Shown: positions 17,129-26,233, counted from the stretch's first letter. The stretch is 64,000 nucleotides of DNA from Bacillota bacterium (GCA_015059245.1 SVAU01000003.1:1-64000), one strand, 5' to 3'. Notes: generated by a model from the sequence alone, not told the origin. Made by a program: numbers and translations.

Positions 17129-18523
17129 ATGAGATATGTTAGGGAGAGTAAGATAAGTTATATAATTGGTATTATTTGTGTATCTTTGTTATTTATATGT
17201 ACTAGTATAATTAATTATGTTAGCTATAGTAATTATGTTAATGGACCTGTTATTAGTGATGAAGTTCAATTAATAGAAAGAGATAAATATACGATAGATA
17301 TTAAATATCCAGTACTGAAAAATAATGAGATAAATAAAGATATTAAATATTTTATTAGAGATGAAAAGAAATTATTTAAAGATTCTATTAAAGATATAGA
17401 TACTTATGAGAATGAACTTAATATTAGTTATAACTATAGTATAAAAGATAGTTTATATAGTATTTATATTAAGAGTTATTCTTATATAGGTGAAAATAAT
17501 AAATATACTTGGAATGATAAGATAATTTATTATGATAGTAAATTAAATAAAGAAATAGATGTAAGTAATATTATTATTGATAATAAGTTTTATGAAGTAT
17601 TAAGAAATAATTGTTATGATTATTTAATTAATAATAAAGATAAATATAAAGTTTATGATAGTAGTATTATTAGTAAAAGATTAATTGCGATAGATAGTAA
17701 TTATGAATTAATTAGTTTTAATAAAGATAGTATTGAAGTAATATTTGAACCACATAGTGTTAGTGATTATGATAATGAAATAATAGTAAGTATTGATTAT
17801 AACTATGTAATTAATTATTTAAATAGTAATTACTTTAGTATTTATGATACTGAAAAAGAAATAAATACTGGTAATGTTGAAAAGAAATATAATAGAATTA
17901 GAGATTCTAAAGATTTTGAAAATAAGAAATTAATAGCACTTACATTTGATGATGGACCTGCTTATGATAAGACAGATCGACTAATTACTGAACTTGATAA
18001 GAGAAATGCTAGAGTTACTTTCTTTATGTTAGGTCAACTTGCTATTAAACAAAAAGATTTAGTAAAAAAAGTATATGATCATGGACATACTATTGGTTCT
18101 CATACTTATGATCATAAGAATTTAAAGAAGTTAGATGATGATAAATTAAAGTTTGAAATAGATTATACTAATGAAATATTAAGTAATATTATTGGTGAAG
18201 AAATAAGGTTTGTTAGACCACCATATGGTTCTTATAATCAAGATATACTTAGTAAAGTTAATATGGCATTTATATTATGGAATGTAGATACTCTTGATTG
18301 GAAATTAAGAGATGCCGAAAAAGTACGTGATTATATTGTAGAACATGCTAAGGATGGAGATATTATATTGCTTCATGATATACATTCTACTAGTGTAGAT
18401 GGTGTTATTATGGCAATAGATATATTAAAGAATGAAGGATATGAATTTGTTTCTTTGGATGAGATGTTAGTTTATAGAAATATTAATATTCAATATAATA
18501 AAGCTTATAGATTTTTTAAATAA
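17129..18523 (+). CDS. Membrane-anchored polysaccharide deacetylase
   Basis: NodB-type carbohydrate esterase (CE4), probably removing N-acetyl groups from cell-wall glycan (PgdA-like). 464 residues. Membrane segment at about 10-30; an N-terminal beta-rich region (about 45-255) of the DUF4163/DUF3298 type found in PdaC/PgdA-like proteins; deacetylase domain at about 265-455. The metal and catalytic motifs are all present: LTFDDGP, SHTYDH, RPPYGSYN, and ILLHD. The ATG at 17129 lies 7 bases after AGAGG; the ATG at 17123 would be too close. Deacetylation of spore or vegetative wall are both possible. Confidence 0.9.
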   Translation: MRYVRESKISYIIGIICVSLLFICTSIINYVSYSNYVNGPVISDEVQLIERDKYTIDIKYPVLKNNEINKDIKYFIRDEKKLFKDSIKDIDTYENELNISYNYSIKDSLYSIYIKSYSYIGENNKYTWNDKIIYYDSKLNKEIDVSNIIIDNKFYEVLRNNCYDYLINNKDKYKVYDSSIISKRLIAIDSNYELISFNKDSIEVIFEPHSVSDYDNEIIVSIDYNYVINYLNSNYFSIYDTEKEINTGNVEKKYNRIRDSKDFENKKLIALTFDDGPAYDKTDRLITELDKRNARVTFFMLGQLAIKQKDLVKKVYDHGHTIGSHTYDHKNLKKLDDDKLKFEIDYTNEILSNIIGEEIRFVRPPYGSYNQDILSKVNMAFILWNVDTLDWKLRDAEKVRDYIVEHAKDGDIILLHDIHSTSVDGVIMAIDILKNEGYEFVSLDEMLVYRNINIQYNKAYRFFK

Positions 18524-18551
18524 AAAAAGATACTGTTTAGTATCTTTTTTA
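18522..18551. terminator. Bidirectional terminator between deacetylase and C39-like gene
   Basis: AAAAAAGATACT-gttt-AGTATCTTTTTT at convergent gene ends, overlapping the stop of the minus-strand gene. Confidence 0.85.
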
Positions 18552-19703
18552 TTCTACATAATACATTTGGTATCCACTATATTTTTTATGGCAAGCAGCA
18601 CCTGTTACCATGAATCTAGATCCGCTTTCACCTAGTGGTTCTAATTTACCATCCCAACTATCTATAATAAGTAAGTCTGATTCTTCAATGTCTCTTGCAC
18701 TTTTTACATCTTTTTTAAATCCTACTACTGTAACATAGTGTCTTGATGTACCTTGTTTATTTCCGTTAACTTGAATTATTACTGGTTTTCCTTGAACTAA
18801 TTCATTATATACATTAGCTAGTACTGCACTTTTATCATCATTTTCATATCCATTAAATTTACTAGCATAGACATAACTAAGAGAGTCTTTTGCTCTTTTT
18901 GAAGTATCTCCACTATATAAACTATAAGCATGGATATATGCAAATGCTAAACATTTATCTCCATATACAGATGAGTCATTATTTTGTGCTATACGATTAC
19001 TACTTACTGTATTTAAATAACTTTTTACTGGGACTGCTGGTTCTATTACTTTGTAGTTACCATTTAATAAAGTTGATTCTGAAATAGTTCCAGATCCTGG
19101 AGAAGAATTTATATCTCCTCCACTACTTCCTGTTTGTACTTTAGGAGGTATCTTACAATAACCATCTTTATATGTACCACCTTGTCTACGACAATCTAAT
19201 TGTTTATTGTAAGCATCTACTTTATTTTTGGCGTCACTAATACGTTGTTGATAATCTAATATTGTATCTTCTTTAGCATAACTAGTTACTCCTTGAACAG
19301 CATTTTGTGCTGCTATTAAGTTTTGTTGTGTTGGATTATTTTCTAATTGAAGTATTTTTTCTTCTACTGGTAATAATGTTTCGTAGTAAGTAATTGTTTC
19401 CATATTTAGATTAGATTCACATAAATTTATTTCATATGAAGAATCACCTACTAAAGAGAAACACATATTTAAGATAGTTGGTAGAAAGAATATTACTAAA
19501 CCTGCTATTATCTTTTTTACTGTTACAGGCAGTATTTCTTTTAAGTTATCTTCTTTACCTGATACTACAGCATTAAATGCTTTTACCATGGTAGTTCCCA
19601 TAATAATAATTGGTACTACTATACATACTATTTTAAGTACTGCTACTAATATAAACATTACTCTTAATATATATGGATTTGTACACATATCAATTAAATT
19701 CAT
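18549..19703 (-). CDS. Membrane protein with C-terminal C39-like cysteine peptidase domain
   Basis: 384 residues. Two membrane helices (about 12-38 and 62-84) resemble the paired helices of VirB2/TrbC-type small membrane proteins. A coiled coil covers about 110-170; there is a Cys pair in DCRRQGGTYKDGYCKIPP (a pattern I have seen in related exported proteins), a Gly/Ser linker, and a papain-fold C39-like domain from about 240. Candidate catalytic residues are Cys251 (DKCLAFAY), His322 (SRHYVTVVGF) and Asp348 (IDSWDG). An extracellular peptidase or transglutaminase-like activity is inferred. It lies 11 bases after priA and is co-transcribed with it; no mechanistic link is known. Confidence 0.78.
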   Translation of the reverse strand: MNLIDMCTNPYILRVMFILVAVLKIVCIVVPIIIMGTTMVKAFNAVVSGKEDNLKEILPVTVKKIIAGLVIFFLPTILNMCFSLVGDSSYEINLCESNLNMETITYYETLLPVEEKILQLENNPTQQNLIAAQNAVQGVTSYAKEDTILDYQQRISDAKNKVDAYNKQLDCRRQGGTYKDGYCKIPPKVQTGSSGGDINSSPGSGTISESTLLNGNYKVIEPAVPVKSYLNTVSSNRIAQNNDSSVYGDKCLAFAYIHAYSLYSGDTSKRAKDSLSYVYASKFNGYENDDKSAVLANVYNELVQGKPVIIQVNGNKQGTSRHYVTVVGFKKDVKSARDIEESDLLIIDSWDGKLEPLGESGSRFMVTGAACHKKYSGYQMYYVE

Positions 19704-19714
19704 ATATTCACTTC

Positions 19715-21895
19715 CTATACTTGTAAAGGATTATTATCTATTTCTATGTTAACTTTATTATTTAACATATATAGTTCATCTAATTCTTTTAATGTATTCA
19801 TTATATTAGGATCTTTTTTATACTTTAAGATTATTTGGAATCTATATACATTATTTATTTTGAACATAGATGCAGTTGTTGGTCCTAATATAATTGTATC
19901 ATTGTTAAGTTTTTTTTCTAGGTATTTCTTTACTTTTATTATTTCTTTTGATGCAGCGTCATAATCTTTAGAAGCTATCTTAATACTTGTTATAAAGAAG
20001 TATGGTGGATAGTCTAATTTATGACGGTTTGACATTTCGTAGTTATAGAACTTTTTATAGTCGTTTTCTTGGACGCATTTTAAAGTGAAGTTATCAGGAT
20101 TGAATGTTTGAAGGATTACTTCTCCTGGTAGTTCATTACGACCTGCTCTTCCTGATACTTGAGATAAAAGAGCAAATGTTCTTTCTCCACTACGGAAGTC
20201 AGGTATATTTAATGTCGCATCGGCATTTATTACTCCTACTAGTGTTACTAGCGGAAAGTTTAGGCCTTTTGATATCATTTGAGTACCTAAAAGAATATCA
20301 TATTCATGATTTTTAAATCTATTAATTATATCTTCGTGAGCACCTTTATTACTTGTTGTATCGGCATCCATTCTTATTACTCTAGATTCTGGGAATAGAT
20401 TTTTTATTTCTTGTTCTAGTTTTTCTGTACCTAGTCCATAATCTGCTAGAGATTTTTCATGACATTCAGGACATTCTTCTCCTTTAAATATTGTATATCC
20501 GCAATAATGACATCTTAAGTTATTATTTGTTTTATGATATGTAAGAGTTATATCGCAATGTGGGCATTTATATGTGTAACCACATGCTTTACAAGATATT
20601 ACTGTAGAGTAACCTCTTCTATTTAATAGTAGTATTACTTGTTCTTTTTTTAATAATCTATCTTGTATTTTAGATTTTAATGTACTAGAAAAAATTATAT
20701 TTCTTTTTTTCATTTCATTTGCCATATCTATTATTTCTATTTTAGGTAGAATAGCGTTTCCAACACGTTCTGGCATTTCAATATATTTATAAACTCCTTT
20801 AAGAGCTCTAGCCATTGATTCTAAGGAAGGTGTTGCACTTCCTAGTACTATAGGAATATGATTATATTTAGATCTAAATGTAGCCATATCTAGTGAATGG
20901 TATCTAGGTGTAGAATCTTGTTTATATGTTTCACTATGTTCTTCATCAATAATTATTAAACCTAAGTTAGTTAGTGGTGTAAATATAGCACTACGTGTAC
21001 CTACTACTATATGGACTTCATCTCTTAGTATTTTTAGGTATTCATCATACTTTTCACCATTAGATAGTCCACTATGGAAGATGGCTACATCATTACCAAA
21101 ATGATTATAGAATTTATTAACTATTTGAGCAGTTAGAGATATTTCTGGTACTAGCATTATTGCTTTTTTACCAAGAGATACTACTCTTTTTATTAGTTCA
21201 ATGTATACTTCTGTTTTTCCTGAACCTGTTATTCCATGTAATAAGTATGTATCTTCACTATTTAAATCTATTGTATCTATTGCTTCTTGTTGATATTTAC
21301 TAAATGTAATATTATCTACTATACATCTATCCTTATTTAATCTATATATTTGTTCTTTAGTTATTTTAATAAGATTTTCTTCTAATAGAGATTCTACTAC
21401 ATTAGAAGATAAAGATGATTTTAATAGTTTATTATCTATTAATAAATTATTTAGTACTTCTATTTGTTTTTTACGACGAGGATTATTATTTATATAATCA
21501 TTAACTTCTTCGATAGATTTATTTAATTCTATGTAAGTTAAGTATTTTGAATAGTTAGATTTTTGTTCTTTTACTTTTAAAGAACTTGGTAGCATTGTTT
21601 GATATGCAGTTATTTTAGTACATAAAGTTTTACTTTGTAGGTATTCACCTAATTTCATTAGTTCATCATTTAAACAAAAATACTTATCTACTATATCTAC
21701 TATTTCTTTAAGTTCAAATGATTCTTGATATTCATTCATTATCTTAGTAACAAAACCATTTATAGTATTGGGACCGAATGGTACTAGTACTTTCATACCT
21801 ACTTTAATTATACCTTCTAGATGAGGAGGTATTATGTAAGTAAATGATTTATCTATTGATTTTGCACTATATTCAATTAATACTTCTGCGTACAT
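19715..21895 (-). CDS. priA: Primosomal helicase PriA
   Basis: 3'-5' helicase that restarts stalled replication forks and recruits DnaD-DnaB-DnaI. 726 residues. N-terminal 3'BD domain; Walker A LLHGITGSGKTEVY (about residues 215-229); DEEH box (IIDEEHSETYKQD); GSATPS motif; the zinc-binding insertion has the full eight Cys (CKACG, CPHC, CHYCG, CPEC); QMISKGLNFPLV and AGRAGR close the helicase core. AGGTGAG precedes the ATG. Partner proteins DnaB and DnaI are encoded at 3.9-6.1 kb. Confidence 0.97.
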   Translation of the reverse strand: MYAEVLIEYSAKSIDKSFTYIIPPHLEGIIKVGMKVLVPFGPNTINGFVTKIMNEYQESFELKEIVDIVDKYFCLNDELMKLGEYLQSKTLCTKITAYQTMLPSSLKVKEQKSNYSKYLTYIELNKSIEEVNDYINNNPRRKKQIEVLNNLLIDNKLLKSSLSSNVVESLLEENLIKITKEQIYRLNKDRCIVDNITFSKYQQEAIDTIDLNSEDTYLLHGITGSGKTEVYIELIKRVVSLGKKAIMLVPEISLTAQIVNKFYNHFGNDVAIFHSGLSNGEKYDEYLKILRDEVHIVVGTRSAIFTPLTNLGLIIIDEEHSETYKQDSTPRYHSLDMATFRSKYNHIPIVLGSATPSLESMARALKGVYKYIEMPERVGNAILPKIEIIDMANEMKKRNIIFSSTLKSKIQDRLLKKEQVILLLNRRGYSTVISCKACGYTYKCPHCDITLTYHKTNNNLRCHYCGYTIFKGEECPECHEKSLADYGLGTEKLEQEIKNLFPESRVIRMDADTTSNKGAHEDIINRFKNHEYDILLGTQMISKGLNFPLVTLVGVINADATLNIPDFRSGERTFALLSQVSGRAGRNELPGEVILQTFNPDNFTLKCVQENDYKKFYNYEMSNRHKLDYPPYFFITSIKIASKDYDAASKEIIKVKKYLEKKLNNDTIILGPTTASMFKINNVYRFQIILKYKKDPNIMNTLKELDELYMLNNKVNIEIDNNPLQV

Positions 21896-21913
21896 ATGCT
21901 CACCTACTAATAG

Positions 21914-21922
21914 ATTATATCA
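21914..21922 (-). promoter_or_regulatory. Extended -10 promoter candidate for priA
   Basis: On the minus strand TGATATAAT, 18 bases before the priA ATG; the leader would be about 12 bases. Confidence 0.45.
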
Positions 21923-21942
21923 TACATATGTTTTTACCAAAA

Positions 21943-21969
21943 GAAAAAGAGCGTTCTTTTATCGCTCTT
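21943..21969 (-). terminator. Terminator downstream of deoD
   Basis: AAGAGCG-ataaaagaa-CGCTCTTTTTCTTTT on the minus strand, 60 bases past the deoD stop. Confidence 0.75.
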
Positions 21970-21973
21970 AATC

Positions 21974-22006
21974 TGAAAGTGGCATCATTGATGCAAGTAT
22001 CACTTT
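21974..22006 (-). other. Bulged hairpin in the deoD 3' region
   Basis: A stem GAAAGTG/CACTTTC enclosing a second stem GCATC-att-GATGC, between the deoD stop and its terminator. On the minus strand GGGG precedes it. No T run follows on the minus strand, so it is not itself a minus-strand terminator; on the plus strand CCCCTTTTTT follows, so it could stop antisense transcription. Confidence 0.4.
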
Positions 22007-22027
22007 CCCCTTTTTTCTATCTTAGAA

Positions 22028-22753
22028 TTAGACTAATGAGTCTAATGCTAATTCAATCATATCGTTTAGAGAAGTTTGTCTCTCTTCAGGAGTAACAATC
22101 TTATCAGTGAATTTAGAATCTACTGCTGTACACATAACTGCAGCTTCACGATTAAATGTGTTTGCAACATGGATTAAGCCAAAGCTTTCCATTTCTTCTC
22201 CTAATATATCTAAATCTTTAGGTGCTCTTTCTAATAATGCTTCATCCTCTGCATATGGACCGAATACATCAGTAGTCATTAGAGTACCTTTATGAATTTT
22301 TAAATTCTTTTCTTTTGCTTTTTCATATATTTTATTAACTAGGTTTAATGCTGGTGTTACAGTATTTTCTTTATATCCGTTGAATGAGAAAGCAAAATTT
22401 GCTTCTGAATAAACTTTATCTGCTAAGATAATCTCTGGTATTTCAACTTCTGGACTTACAACACCACATGTACCTATACGAATAATCTTTTGTACATTGT
22501 AATAATAAATAAGTTCGAATACATATATTCCACAAGATGGCATTCCCATTCCTGATCCCATTACTGTTACTTCAGTACCTTTATATGTACCAGTATATCC
22601 AAGCATGTTTCTTACATCAGTAACTAATCTTGCGTTTTCTAAAAAGTTTTCTGCGATGTATTTAGCTCTTAATGGATCTCCAGGAAGTAATACTATTGGT
22701 GCAATATCTTCTTTTTTTGCATTCATATGAACCGGTATACTTTGCGGTTTCAT
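22028..22753 (-). CDS. deoD: Purine-nucleoside phosphorylase, DeoD type
   Basis: Phosphorolysis of purine (deoxy)nucleosides to base and (deoxy)ribose-1-phosphate, cytoplasmic hexamer. 241 residues, normal length. Signature MPSCGIYVFELI and the phosphate-binding GDPLRAKYIAENFLEN are present, with the substrate region GEEMESFGL. GAGGAGGAG precedes the ATG. Monocistronic, with a terminator about 60 bases downstream. Confidence 0.96.
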   Translation of the reverse strand: MKPQSIPVHMNAKKEDIAPIVLLPGDPLRAKYIAENFLENARLVTDVRNMLGYTGTYKGTEVTVMGSGMGMPSCGIYVFELIYYYNVQKIIRIGTCGVVSPEVEIPEIILADKVYSEANFAFSFNGYKENTVTPALNLVNKIYEKAKEKNLKIHKGTLMTTDVFGPYAEDEALLERAPKDLDILGEEMESFGLIHVANTFNREAAVMCTAVDSKFTDKIVTPEERQTSLNDMIELALDSLV

Positions 22754-22777
22754 TTATGACTCCTCCTCTATGATTAC

Positions 22778-22783
22778 ATTATA
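22778..22783 (-). promoter_or_regulatory. -10 candidate of deoD
   Basis: Perfect TATAAT on the minus strand, 25 bases before the ATG. A perfect TTGACA is present upstream (22804-22809), but the spacer is 20 bases, longer than sigma A prefers. Confidence 0.4.
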
Positions 22784-22810
22784 CTACGTTTACGTTAGGT
22801 TTATGTCAAT

Positions 22811-22847
22811 AAAAAAAGATATTTACATTATTTTTGTAAATATCTTT
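22811..22847 (-). terminator. Terminator of the PHP phosphoesterase operon
   Basis: Long perfect stem AAAGATATTTACA / TGTAAATATCTTT followed by T on the minus strand. Confidence 0.85.
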
Positions 22848-22859
22848 ACTTGTTTACAC

Positions 22860-23708
22860 TTAGTATCTTGAAGGTACTATAGTAGGTAGTGATATATCTG
22901 TTTCCATTACATTAACATTATTTTTTATACCTGTACCTAATTCGATATTAGGTTTAACTTCTGGTCCATGATAATCAGTACCGCCTGTTGTAATAAGGCT
23001 AAAATCTTTAGCAAGTTCTTTATAATACTCTCTTTGTTCTTCAGTACTTTTGGAATGAATTATTTCTATTCCTTTTAAACCTATACTAATTAAATATTTT
23101 AGTTCTTCTTTTAATTCTTCATTAGTTAGCTTTAAAGTAAATGGATGAGCTAGGACTGCTACTCCTCCAGCATTATTTATTAACTTAATACATTCTTCTT
23201 TTGTAATCCACATCTTATGTTGACGTACTTTTTCATCACCTAAATACTTATCGAAAGCTTCGGATACCGATTCAACATAACCATACTTAATTAATAATAA
23301 TGCAAGTAATGGTCTTCCTATATTACCTTCTCTATTTAAGATTTTATCAATATCTTCTTTAGGTAATTCTATATTATAATCTTCTTTTAATTGATTAACA
23401 TATAACATAATATTATGTTTAGAATTCTCTTTTAATTCTTTTAATTTATCATTTAATTCTTTATTACTTAAATCAATGTTATATCCTAAGATATGCATTT
23501 GGCCTTTATCTACTTTAGCATTTAATTCTACTCCACTATATACTGTTATTCCATCATGTGGAGTTGCTACTAATCGTTTAGAACCTTCTATATCATCATG
23601 ATCTGTAATAGCATAGATTGTTATATTACTATTTTTGGCTAAATTTAATAATTCTGATGGAGTTTTAGTTCCATCAGAATGTGTACTGTGTGAATGTAAA
23701 TCTATCAT
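22860..23708 (-). CDS. PHP-domain phosphoesterase (TrpH / RnmAM-like)
   Basis: Metal-dependent phosphoesterase; relatives hydrolyse 3',5'-bisphosphonucleotides or act as 5'-3' RNA exonucleases. 282 residues. PHP motifs: DLHSHSTHSDG (residues 3-13), AITDHDD, HILGYNI, AVLAHPF, and TGGTDYHG near the C-terminus, together giving the usual trinuclear metal ligands. It is 11 bases after the cytidine-deaminase-like gene and co-transcribed with it. The substrate is an inference from the family. Confidence 0.9.
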   Translation of the reverse strand: MIDLHSHSTHSDGTKTPSELLNLAKNSNITIYAITDHDDIEGSKRLVATPHDGITVYSGVELNAKVDKGQMHILGYNIDLSNKELNDKLKELKENSKHNIMLYVNQLKEDYNIELPKEDIDKILNREGNIGRPLLALLLIKYGYVESVSEAFDKYLGDEKVRQHKMWITKEECIKLINNAGGVAVLAHPFTLKLTNEELKEELKYLISIGLKGIEIIHSKSTEEQREYYKELAKDFSLITTGGTDYHGPEVKPNIELGTGIKNNVNVMETDISLPTIVPSRY

Positions 23709-23719
23709 GTTTCACCTAC

Positions 23720-24130
23720 TTATTCTTTTCTATTACGGTATGTCCCCCACCAATCAGGTAATAAGTCTTTTAATGTAGTTACTATTTCTTTATCATAATC
23801 TAATAATACTTCAATAGAATCTAAATCTACGTTTAGTTCAATCATATAATTAAGACAATCTTCTGTAGGTGGTATTACTTCTTCTAATTCATTTAGAATA
23901 ACCATTTTCTTTAATACAGTTTCCCCTTCATTAAACATCATTAATATAGCATTCTTTTCTGCATTACTATTTATAGCTGTACTAGAAGTTACACTTACTC
24001 CATGATATATATTATCGTTTCCAGATAGAATAGCACATACATGATTACCATATTCAATAAATGGAGGTACATTTTTTACTTGTATTCTTTTTTTAGCTTC
24101 TTTATAAAGAGTTGTCCATATTTTATCCAT
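23720..24130 (-). CDS. Cytidine-deaminase family protein lacking two zinc ligands
   Basis: 136 residues, aligning by eye to a CDA-like family of Bacillota whose members end in (L/I)PDWWG (here LLPDWWGTY). The family normally has CAERNA and PCGAC as zinc-site motifs. Here the first reads NAEKNA (Asn56-Ala57-Glu58) and the second PTEDC (Thr89 replaces the first Cys; Cys92 is kept). The proton-shuttling Glu58 remains, but two of three zinc ligands are gone, so deaminase activity is doubtful. AAGGTG precedes the ATG. First gene of an operon with the PHP phosphoesterase. Confidence 0.75.
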   Translation of the reverse strand: MDKIWTTLYKEAKKRIQVKNVPPFIEYGNHVCAILSGNDNIYHGVSVTSSTAINSNAEKNAILMMFNEGETVLKKMVILNELEEVIPPTEDCLNYMIELNVDLDSIEVLLDYDKEIVTTLKDLLPDWWGTYRNRKE

Positions 24131-24190
24131 AACTACACCTTCTTCTTAATTATGTATGATAACATATGATATTAATTTTTACAATTAACA

Positions 24191-25186
24191 TTAATACGCT
24201 TTAGAATATTCGTTAGTTATGTAAAATGATCTTTCTCCTTTTTCATTTACTTCTACTAAAAAGAATTTCACTTTCATTGTATTTACACGTGGAATATCTT
24301 TTGTAGGAATTTTTAAATAAACGGATTCACGAGAATTACGATGAGACACTGCTTTAAATGTCGACATGTCATATACTTCGCTATTAATTATTAATTCTTT
24401 AACATAGATATCTATGTCTTTAAACTTATTAGAATTTTTAAAATCAAAATATATATATGTTGCATCAGTTGCAGTTACTATTTTATAGTAATTAACTTCT
24501 ACTTCATTTTTTTTATCTATGTTAATTAATCCTTTTCTTTCATTAACAATACCAAAGTCATTATTAACTTTTAAGAAATATTCCTTATTTGTTTTGTTAT
24601 AGTTAGGAGATGAAATATCATATACTATACTTATTTTATTAAAACCAAACATATCTATATCATCTAATTCTGTTTTCTTGATTAAGAATTCGCATGTTGT
24701 AGGTTTTTGTTCATGAGCTGGTAATTTACGACCTTCTGGGCTATAATCTAATTTATCAGATATAGCAAATGTTGTAGTAAAATAAAAACCGTCTAAAGTA
24801 ATTTGTTTGGCTTCCACAGTTGCATAGTCTTCAACATTACTTTGAAGAGAAAAAGTGAATAAAAAACCACCATTAGTTTTTGTTATTTTAGTTATATCCA
24901 AATAAGAATCCATATCTTCTTTAGGAACTTTATTGCTACTAAATCTTGGAACTGTTAATTCCATTTGATCTCTTGAAGATTGTACTTTATTATTACTTGG
25001 TTTCTTTTTATTCTCTATCCAAGGAATATCTATATTAGTATGTTCTTCTAATAAATTAATACCTATTGTAGTAATTACTCCTAGTATAGTTACAACACAT
25101 AAGAAGATTGCTATTGGTATTATAGGACTTTTTTCCTTAGTTTCTAATTCATCAAATATATCTTTTCCTTTATATTTTTTTCCCAT
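24191..25186 (-). CDS. Membrane-anchored hypothetical protein
   Basis: 331 residues, no family recognised. One membrane helix (about 21-45), a short linker, then a beta-rich external region in two halves (about 85-190 and 200-320) with similar strand patterns (for example GGFLFTFSLQSN and TYIYFDFKNSN), perhaps two related Ig-like or DUF4352-like domains. The start at 25186 has AAGGG ten bases upstream. Monocistronic and divergent from the beta-propeller gene. Confidence 0.7.
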   Translation of the reverse strand: MGKKYKGKDIFDELETKEKSPIIPIAIFLCVVTILGVITTIGINLLEEHTNIDIPWIENKKKPSNNKVQSSRDQMELTVPRFSSNKVPKEDMDSYLDITKITKTNGGFLFTFSLQSNVEDYATVEAKQITLDGFYFTTTFAISDKLDYSPEGRKLPAHEQKPTTCEFLIKKTELDDIDMFGFNKISIVYDISSPNYNKTNKEYFLKVNNDFGIVNERKGLINIDKKNEVEVNYYKIVTATDATYIYFDFKNSNKFKDIDIYVKELIINSEVYDMSTFKAVSHRNSRESVYLKIPTKDIPRVNTMKVKFFLVEVNEKGERSFYITNEYSKAY

Positions 25187-25208
25187 ATGAACACGTCCCT
25201 TATTATCA

Positions 25209-25217
25209 ATATTATAA
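25209..25217 (-). promoter_or_regulatory. Extended -10 promoter of the 24191-25186 gene
   Basis: TGTTATAAT on the minus strand, 22 bases before the start. No clear -35. Confidence 0.5.
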
Positions 25218-25232
25218 CATATTAAAAGTTAA

Positions 25233-25262
25233 ATATGGCACTTATTTGTAATATATTATATA
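25233..25262 (+). promoter_or_regulatory. Promoter candidate of the beta-propeller gene
   Basis: ATGGCA (4 of 6 to TTGACA), 18-base spacer, TATAAT, ending 22 bases before the ATG at 25285. Confidence 0.4.
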
Positions 25263-25284
25263 ATCTAAAATATAGAGGGATTAT

Positions 25285-26223
25285 ATGAAAAAAGTTTTAT
25301 TATACATATTTATATTTATTAGTACTTTATTCTTTGATATATGGGTATATGCTGATACAACTTTAGAGTTAAAAGAACCGGTTATTGTATTTGATAAGAT
25401 TGCTCATTATGGATTACAAGGTTATACAGTAGCTAAAGATAAGTTATTTGTTGTATTAGAAGGATATGATGATACTAAATCTATAATAAAAGTATTTGAT
25501 TTAAATACATATAAAGAAATTCTTAGTTATGAATATGGTAGTTTAGGTCATGCTAATGATGTTACTTATAATAGTAAGAATAATAAAATATATGTTATTG
25601 CTAGTAGTGGTAGTGATAAAGTATTCATATTTAATGGAGATACATTTAAATATGAAGGAACTATTAGAATAGGATTGCCTGTTAGAAGTATTACATATAT
25701 AGAAGATTATGATAGATATGCTGTTAGATTAATAGGTACTGGATATCTTTATAAAAATGATTTTACTTTAGTTAGTAAGTTTCCTTTTATTGTAGGAATG
25801 AATCTTAGTTCAGAGGTTGGAAGACAAGGTTGGACTTATTATAAAGGTTTAATATACTATGCTAATTGGTCTTGGGTTAGTCAAGGTGGTACTGGTACTA
25901 ATGCTTTATTTATATATGATTTAGATGGTAATAAATATACTAGTATATATACTGATGAATCTATTGGTGAAATAGAAGGTGTAGACTTTTATAATAATAA
26001 AATGATATTAGGATTCAATGGATATGACAAGAAAATAAAGTTTTATGTAAGTGATATACCTAGTGTAGAAAAAGAAACTAAGAATCAAGAGGTTATAAAA
26101 GAAGAAGCTGTAATAGTTAAGAAGAAAAACTATGAAGTATATATTATTATAGGTATTGTTTCTATACTAGTTATTATAGTACTTGTTATTATTTTAAGAC
26201 ATAAGAAAAAAGTGATTAAATAA
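25285..26223 (+). CDS. Exported beta-propeller-like protein with C-terminal membrane anchor
   Basis: 312 residues. Signal peptide (residues 1-23, ending WVYA), a repeat-type beta domain of about 230 residues with blades of the pattern DKLFVVLEG...IKVFDLNT and NNKIYVIASSGSDKVFIFN, a short Lys/Glu linker and a C-terminal membrane helix (about 281-303) with a basic tail. The architecture suggests an extracellular propeller fixed to the membrane. No catalytic motif is seen; ligand unknown. GAGGGATT precedes the ATG. Confidence 0.75.
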   Translation: MKKVLLYIFIFISTLFFDIWVYADTTLELKEPVIVFDKIAHYGLQGYTVAKDKLFVVLEGYDDTKSIIKVFDLNTYKEILSYEYGSLGHANDVTYNSKNNKIYVIASSGSDKVFIFNGDTFKYEGTIRIGLPVRSITYIEDYDRYAVRLIGTGYLYKNDFTLVSKFPFIVGMNLSSEVGRQGWTYYKGLIYYANWSWVSQGGTGTNALFIYDLDGNKYTSIYTDESIGEIEGVDFYNNKMILGFNGYDKKIKFYVSDIPSVEKETKNQEVIKEEAVIVKKKNYEVYIIIGIVSILVIIVLVIILRHKKKVIK

Positions 26224-26233
26224 TCACTTTTTT
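26206..26233. terminator. Bidirectional terminator containing the stop codon
   Basis: Perfect stem AAAAAAGTGATTA-aa-TAATCACTTTTTT; the plus-strand gene ends inside it and the minus-strand gene at 26232 ends at its edge. Confidence 0.85.

Noticed and set aside
18549..19703. Conjugation or type IV secretion gene
   Set aside because: The paired helices look VirB2/TrbC-like, but no other secretion gene is near and the C-terminal half is a C39-like domain.
22804..22809. TTGACA as the deoD -35
   Set aside because: The match is perfect, but the 20-base spacing to TATAAT is outside the usual range; kept only as a note in the -10 entry.
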